64,000 nucleotides of DNA from Sphingopyxis fribergensis. Its GTDB lineage: Bacteria > Pseudomonadota > Alphaproteobacteria > Sphingomonadales > Sphingomonadaceae. Position numbers and translations under genes: made by a program. Below are positions 60,260 to 64,000 of the stretch, one piece after another; positions within the stretch are counted from its first letter, which is position 1; each line of letters starts with the position of its first letter. The stretch is from the NCBI RefSeq assembly GCF_000803645.1, contig NZ_CP009123.1, forward strand, positions 1 to 64,000, in the 5' to 3' direction. The notes under the pieces were generated by a model. That model searched no databases. It worked only from the letters and a program-made list of their open reading frames with translations, and was not told the DNA's origin.

Positions 60260-60763
60260 TTAGGCGGTTGCCTTGTCGGCGGTTTCACCCCCCTTCCCTG
60301 CTGCGCCCTTGCCCTTGCTTCCCTGCGGCGCGTCGGGTGCGGTGCTGTCGCCGAGACCGGAGTCGCCGCTGATCCCATCGTCCGAACTCTGCCCGACGGG
60401 CGGCAGGTCCTGTTCGGCCTGACCCGCGGGGATTTCACGACGCGGACGGCGACGGCTCCAAAGGACGGCAAATCCCCCTTCGCGGTCATGCCACAGCGCA
60501 ATGTCCATCGGGTTCGCCATGCTCGGATCGTCGATGCGGCCCTGATAGAAGACTTCTCCCGTCGACTTCTTGATCTGCTCGAACATCGCGCCGACCTTGG
60601 CCCAGGTGCGTGCCGGGGTCAGCGCCATCACCTCATATTTCGGCGCCGCTTCGTTTTGGCTGATGACCGGACGCAGCGCGACGACGTTGGAAAAGGCGAC
60701 GGTATCGATACGACCGATGAAAACGCCATCGCTATTCTTCTTGAGGTTGCCAATATTAGCCAT
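60260..60763 (-). CDS. DUF736-family protein
   Basis: A 167-residue protein. The N-terminal domain matches DUF736: MANIGNLKKNSDGVFIGRID, then alternating strands with APKYEVMALTPARTWAKVGA, the conserved SMANPMDIALWHDREG near residues 91-106, and a disordered Pro/Gly/Asp-rich tail. DUF736 genes are widespread in plasmid leading regions beside ssb and ardC-type genes; function unknown. The ATG follows GGAGATACTTC. The second copy of the structured element lies 310 bp upstream. Confidence 0.8.
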   Translation of the reverse strand: MANIGNLKKNSDGVFIGRIDTVAFSNVVALRPVISQNEAAPKYEVMALTPARTWAKVGAMFEQIKKSTGEVFYQGRIDDPSMANPMDIALWHDREGGFAVLWSRRRPRREIPAGQAEQDLPPVGQSSDDGISGDSGLGDSTAPDAPQGSKGKGAAGKGGETADKATA

Positions 60764-61678
60764 GAAGTATCTCCATAAATTTAGGGCGATGCCCCTCTTC
60801 AGAAAGTCAAAGCAGAGTTGCCGTCTTGACAATTACTTAATAACGGCGGCATCGATAGCGGTCTATCTCATTGTTTTCTTGACGAAATTGCGATCCTCTT
60901 TGGTGAGCCGGAGCAACAAACAGACGCGCGGGAGCGCGGACAGCGAAGATCGCCCGGCCCGACCAGGGCCGGTTCCGCTATGGTCGGGGGAAGCGATGCA
61001 ATGCCCTCACCTGTCCATCCCCTTCGGAGCCGCCGTCGCAGGCCCCAAGAAGCAGACGGGGGATAACGCGGGGCAAGCTGAAAAACGGAGGCTCCGCCGC
61101 GTAGCGGTGGAAACCGTAGGCCCGCAGGGCCGGTTTTCTGCTTGAGCGCCCGCAGGGCGCGTCCCCGCGCGCCGCCGGATGCGACGCCGGGAGCCTGAAA
61201 GGCGGCGTAGAAGGGAGCGGGACAGGTTTGCGCGCACCCTGGCGCCTCGGCACGCGAATAGCGTGGCGAGGCCTCGAAAACGACTGCGGGCGCCAAAAGG
61301 CGGCCGACCATCTTCCCGTGCCCCTGATCGTTACCCGAAGGGCCGAGACCCGCAGGGGCACGGCGAGCTTGGTCGCGATCGCAGAATCGCGGCCCTAGCG
61401 AGTAGAGCAGGTTACCGATCGGCGGATGCCGGTCGGTGGCCCGCACTTCCGCGATCCAATTCTCCGATCAACACCCTCCCCCAATCCATCAGCCGCAGAA
61501 TTCCGCACTTTCCAGACGAAATGTCGGGGGATATTCGCGCCAGTGAGGCTTCGGCGGAGCCGTATTATTGACGTTAGACACACCCCCCTTTCTGGGTATA
61601 GCGCGACAGCGAAAAGTCTGATTTCATTGACCTCGGTCGTTTGAGGCCCTCGCCGGGCAGCGGCCGAACAACAGCAGG
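60764..61678. other. About 915-bp non-coding region
   Basis: It separates the DUF736 gene from the duplicated two-gene module. It holds copy 2 of the structured element (61074-61144) and must hold promoters for both directions. A long open frame on the minus strand (61395-62000) has a spurious composition. No other gene is supported. Confidence 0.45.
61074..61144 (-). ncRNA. 71-nt structured leader element, copy 2 (upstream of DUF736 gene)
   Basis: Same length and fold as 56432-56502: closing CAAGC-A-GAAA/TTTC-A-GCTTG, hairpins ACC-GCCC-TGC-GGGC-GGT, CCGC-TAC-GCGG and CGGAG-C-CTCCG. It is 310 bp from the DUF736 start codon, in the same (minus) orientation as the gene. Confidence 0.6.
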
Positions 61679-62221
61679 ATGAAGACGATGATCGTGACAA
61701 CGAGCTTGTCGCGCCGGGGCCTTGTGCGCGCCGGCGGAGGACTTTTGCTGACCGGCATATTGCCGATCGACGACAGTGTGAGCGATGGGGGGCGTGGACT
61801 GCAAGGCCGCGGCGCCGATCGCTTCGAGCGAGCGGAGGAATTCTACCGGGGCGTAGCCGCGGGGCTATATCGGCATCCGCACGACCTTCTCTATCAGGCG
61901 GGGATCGTGGCCCAGCTCGGCATCGGCGCATATTTGCTCGATCTTGGCGCTTCGGACGATTGGTGCCGGCAGCGGATCGGCCTCTTCGTCGACAAGGCAT
62001 TGGCGATAGCGAACGAGGCCGGCTTGTATCATCGTGATCCCGCCATGCTCGAGCTGGCCGGGCTGCTCTCGCCCTATGGGCAATGGCGTGGTCCTTTCGC
62101 GGCCGATCTACCGGCGATCGAGACGATCAACACGTCTCGAGTGTCCGCTACGCTTGACGGCTTGCTAGGAACGGTGAGGCGCCGGCTCGCCGGGGTAAGC
62201 AACGAAGGGGCGGAGCGATGA
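61679..62221 (+). CDS. Exported-type partner protein, module copy 1
   Basis: A 180-residue protein with an RR-containing hydrophobic N-terminus (SLSRRGLVRAGGGLLLTGIL), possibly Tat-type. The rest is a helical domain with DLLYQAGIVAQLGIGAYLLD, CRQRIGLFVDKALAIANEAG and LLSPYGQWRGPF. It is paralogous to the protein at 62642. Its stop overlaps the start of the sigma4-like gene by 4 bp, and the pair forms a unit repeated about 1 kb downstream. Function unknown. Confidence 0.6.
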   Translation: MKTMIVTTSLSRRGLVRAGGGLLLTGILPIDDSVSDGGRGLQGRGADRFERAEEFYRGVAAGLYRHPHDLLYQAGIVAQLGIGAYLLDLGASDDWCRQRIGLFVDKALAIANEAGLYHRDPAMLELAGLLSPYGQWRGPFAADLPAIETINTSRVSATLDGLLGTVRRRLAGVSNEGAER

Positions 62222-62505
62222 AATGGCATCATAGTTTGTCGCGCGCCTATTGGCTCTGGATTCGCGTGAAACGCTATCCGCAATATGCTCGCCGGCTCGG
62301 CGCCGATCCGCCTGTCCTGGATCAACTGGATCTGGCGATGGATCTATTGTGGCCGTTCGCGCGGCGTGTGTTTCTCATGCACCGGGTCGACGAGCTGCCA
62401 TATGGGGTGATCGCGATCGCGGTCGACGTCGACGTGGCGACCGTCGAACGCTGTGTCGCTGATGCATTGTGGTCGGTCAGAATGGTCCGCCGGGAATTCG
62501 AATGA
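62218..62505 (+). CDS. Sigma-70 region 4-like HTH protein, module copy 1
   Basis: A 95-residue protein. The C-terminal segment PYGVIAIAVDVDVATVERCV (residues about 61-80) is the sigma region 4 helix-turn-helix type, preceded by R-R-V-F-L-M-H-R-V-D-E-L, the F-x-L-h-x-x-x-x-L lead-in. The N-terminal 40 residues (SLSRAYWLWIRVKRYPQYAR) are basic. There is no region 2, so by itself it is not a complete sigma factor. It is coupled by a 4-bp overlap to the exported-type gene and is paralogous to the gene at 63148. Confidence 0.65.
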   Translation: MKWHHSLSRAYWLWIRVKRYPQYARRLGADPPVLDQLDLAMDLLWPFARRVFLMHRVDELPYGVIAIAVDVDVATVERCVADALWSVRMVRREFE

Positions 62506-62641
62506 AGGCCCGAAACCGACGTAACTTCACCCTCATGTTACCCCTCATTTATTCGAATAACAATTTACAGGGGGTGACTTCGCCGCCCCGAACCTGATCG
62601 TTCCTTTGTGCACGATTTGCGCGTAGCTTGGAGGGCGCCAA
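62506..62641 (+). promoter_or_regulatory. Gap before module copy 2
   Basis: A 136-bp stretch containing an AT-rich block (TTTATTCGAATAACAATT near 62549-62568) and GGAGGGCG before the ATG at 62642. It may hold an independent promoter for the second module. Confidence 0.4.
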
Positions 62642-63151
62642 ATGGAACGGCGGACATTTGTTGGCGGATTGCCGATCGCCGCGGGTATGGTCGGCGTGAT
62701 CTCTCTTTCGGCTGAACCGAGTTCGCTCGACAATGAAAAACACAAAGCTGCGCGGTGGCGGCTGCAGAATGCGAGAGCGTTTTTCCCGAAGGGAGAATTC
62801 GTTCGCGCCGGCGACCTGCTCTATCAGTTGGGCATTGCATCGCAGCTCGCCCTGACGGCGTGTGTCGTGGCGGATGGTTGGACGGACGAGGATTGTCGCC
62901 GCCGGATCGGACTGGACGTCGGCAAAGCTCACTTCTTTGCGAAGGCCGGCGGGCTGCAATTCGATTCCGATAGCTTCGCGCGAATTGTCCCGTTGCTGTC
63001 GCCATATGGACGATGGCGATCGCCGGCGATGGGTGGTCACATCGATGCCGGAACGATTGACGCCGGCGCGGCTAAAACCGCGGTCTCGCAGTTGCTGATA
63101 GCGGTTCGGTCGCACCTGGTTGGCGGCGAAGGCAAGGCAGCAGGTCGATGA
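62642..63151 (+). CDS. Exported-type partner protein, module copy 2
   Basis: A 169-residue paralogue of the protein at 61679. N-terminus MERRTFVGGLPIAAGMVGVI has two arginines before a hydrophobic run. It shares DLLYQLGIASQLALTACVV, CRRRIGLDVGKA and LLSPYGRWRSP with copy 1 and is otherwise divergent. 4-bp overlap with the next gene. Confidence 0.6.
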   Translation: MERRTFVGGLPIAAGMVGVISLSAEPSSLDNEKHKAARWRLQNARAFFPKGEFVRAGDLLYQLGIASQLALTACVVADGWTDEDCRRRIGLDVGKAHFFAKAGGLQFDSDSFARIVPLLSPYGRWRSPAMGGHIDAGTIDAGAAKTAVSQLLIAVRSHLVGGEGKAAGR

Positions 63152-63447
63152 TCTTGCATCACCGCATCGCGCGCAATTATTGGCTGCACGTCAGATTGAG
63201 GCACTATCCCGCGTTTGCGCAGAGTATCGGCCCAGCGCCGGACATCCGCGACCAAGTGAAGCTCGCGATCCAGCTCGTTTGGCCGCTGGCGCGATCGGTC
63301 TATCTCCTCAACGGAGTACATGATTTGAGTTATCGCCAGATTGCGACATGCGTCGGGGTAGATGTCAGCACCGTCGAATTGTGCATTGCCGACGCTCTCG
63401 TCTCGATGTGGACGATCTGCGACCAGTTTGGCGAGGCCCCTGGCTAA
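63148..63447 (+). CDS. Sigma-70 region 4-like HTH protein, module copy 2
   Basis: A 99-residue paralogue of the protein at 62218, with the same layout: basic N-terminus (HHRIARNYWLHVRLRHYPAF), central hydrophobic QLVWPLARSVYLLNGVHDL, and HTH YRQIATCVGVDVSTVELCIA. It is coupled to the gene at 62642. No region 2. Confidence 0.65.
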   Translation: MILHHRIARNYWLHVRLRHYPAFAQSIGPAPDIRDQVKLAIQLVWPLARSVYLLNGVHDLSYRQIATCVGVDVSTVELCIADALVSMWTICDQFGEAPG

Positions 63448-63569
63448 ATTCGCACCGTCATTTTCGCACCTTCCGTGCATCGGATGCCGATTCGTGGAGG
63501 GCGTAATACAAACTTGCAGGGCTTCCAAATCTGTCTTACGCATGGCCGACTTGTCATCGGGAGATGCGA

Positions 63570-64000
63570 ATGACGATTTTCAATGTCCGGCTTTCGCGCG
63601 AGGATGAAGCGGAGTTGGCCGCCGCCGCGAAAAAATCCGGTCGCAGCAAATCCGAGATCGCGCGCGACGCGATCTCGGCTCACCTGAAGAACATGGCCGA
63701 CGACGAGAGGCGATGGGAAACGCTCCAGGACGATTGGAGCGAATATGGGTCGGCTGTACAGGACGCCTATGAAGCTCTCGTTGGTGTCCAGGTTGCCAAG
63801 CTGGACACGGTACGCAAGGCATTCGAGGCTCGTCTGGTCGAGATCGGGAATATGGATTGGGAACAGTCGATCGAGCCAGTCTACGAGATTTTTCGGCGGA
63901 AGGTGATCGAGAAGTCACGCGTCGCATATGCGCCGAACCCCTACATCGGGGGCAGTGATGCCAGAGACCCGGAGGTGGTCGCAGTAATCGGTTTTGCGGC
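63570..64000 (+). CDS. RHH-type protein, partial (runs off the window)
   Basis: ATG at 63570 follows GGGAGATGCGA. The first residues, MTIFNVRLSREDEAELAAAA, then GRSKSEIARDAISAHL, form a ribbon-helix-helix DNA-binding domain as in CopG/ParD/Arc-type proteins. The frame stays open for 143 codons to the end of the window, with a helical acidic continuation (ADDERRWETLQDDWSEYG). Function unknown. Confidence 0.65.
   Translation, partial: MTIFNVRLSREDEAELAAAAKKSGRSKSEIARDAISAHLKNMADDERRWETLQDDWSEYGSAVQDAYEALVGVQVAKLDTVRKAFEARLVEIGNMDWEQSIEPVYEIFRRKVIEKSRVAYAPNPYIGGSDARDPEVVAVIGFA

Overview
The window looks like a segment of a conjugative plasmid (or an integrative conjugative element) from an alphaproteobacterium, most likely a sphingomonad. 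The grounds are high-GC codon use throughout, an F-type transfer region in the compact order seen on sphingomonad plasmids, a MobF relaxase, and a chromate/iron metal-resistance load. No replication initiator, partition genes, tRNA or rRNA were found.

Layout. (1) 1-2530: a cytochrome c/FTR1 iron (or lead) permease and the cut-off end of an opposite-strand membrane-protein gene. (2) 2531-12682: a complete Tn3-family transposon with 56-bp terminal inverted repeats, carrying a chromate module (chrB, chrA, a chrC-type superoxide dismutase), a two-domain DUF1259 protein, a PepSY-like and a Rap1a-like secreted protein, an ATP-grasp protein, and divergent tnpR/tnpA. (3) 12683-15554: what remains of an unusual gene cluster: a radical-SAM/SPASM fragment cut by the transposon, a ceramidase-like hydrolase and a FabD-like acyltransferase. 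(4) 15509-17591: lytic transglycosylase, two small probable regulators and the tra promoter region. (5) 17592-38139: one co-directional F-type operon, traA-L-E-K-B-dsbC-x-V-C-x-trbI-peptidase-W-U-trbC-N-F-H-G, with many start/stop overlaps. (6) 38146-48552: a cargo region with an AbiEii-type nucleotidyltransferase, a three-gene operon built around a two-HKD phospholipase-D-like protein, several unknown genes, a second nucleotidyltransferase and a winged-helix regulator. (7) 48598-54501, minus strand: RHH protein, TraD and TraI. (8) 54502-55316: a hairpin-rich non-coding segment, the best oriT candidate. (9) 55317-64000: maintenance/leading-region genes (DUF6437-like, SSB, MazF/Phd toxin-antitoxin, DUF7673, DUF2493, DUF736), then a tandemly duplicated two-gene module with a sigma-region-4-like protein, and a partial RHH protein.

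How it fits together: the pilus/mating-pair proteins build the channel, the transglycosylase and possibly a peptidase-like tail on TraG open peptidoglycan, TraD/TraI process and pump DNA, and the leading-region genes act on entering DNA. The most interesting signals are a 71-nt structured element present twice in the leaders of ssb and the DUF736 gene, the three-gene phospholipase-D-like operon, the duplicated sigma4-like module, the 20-repeat Cys-rich expansion of TraN, and the peptidase-like C-terminus of TraG.
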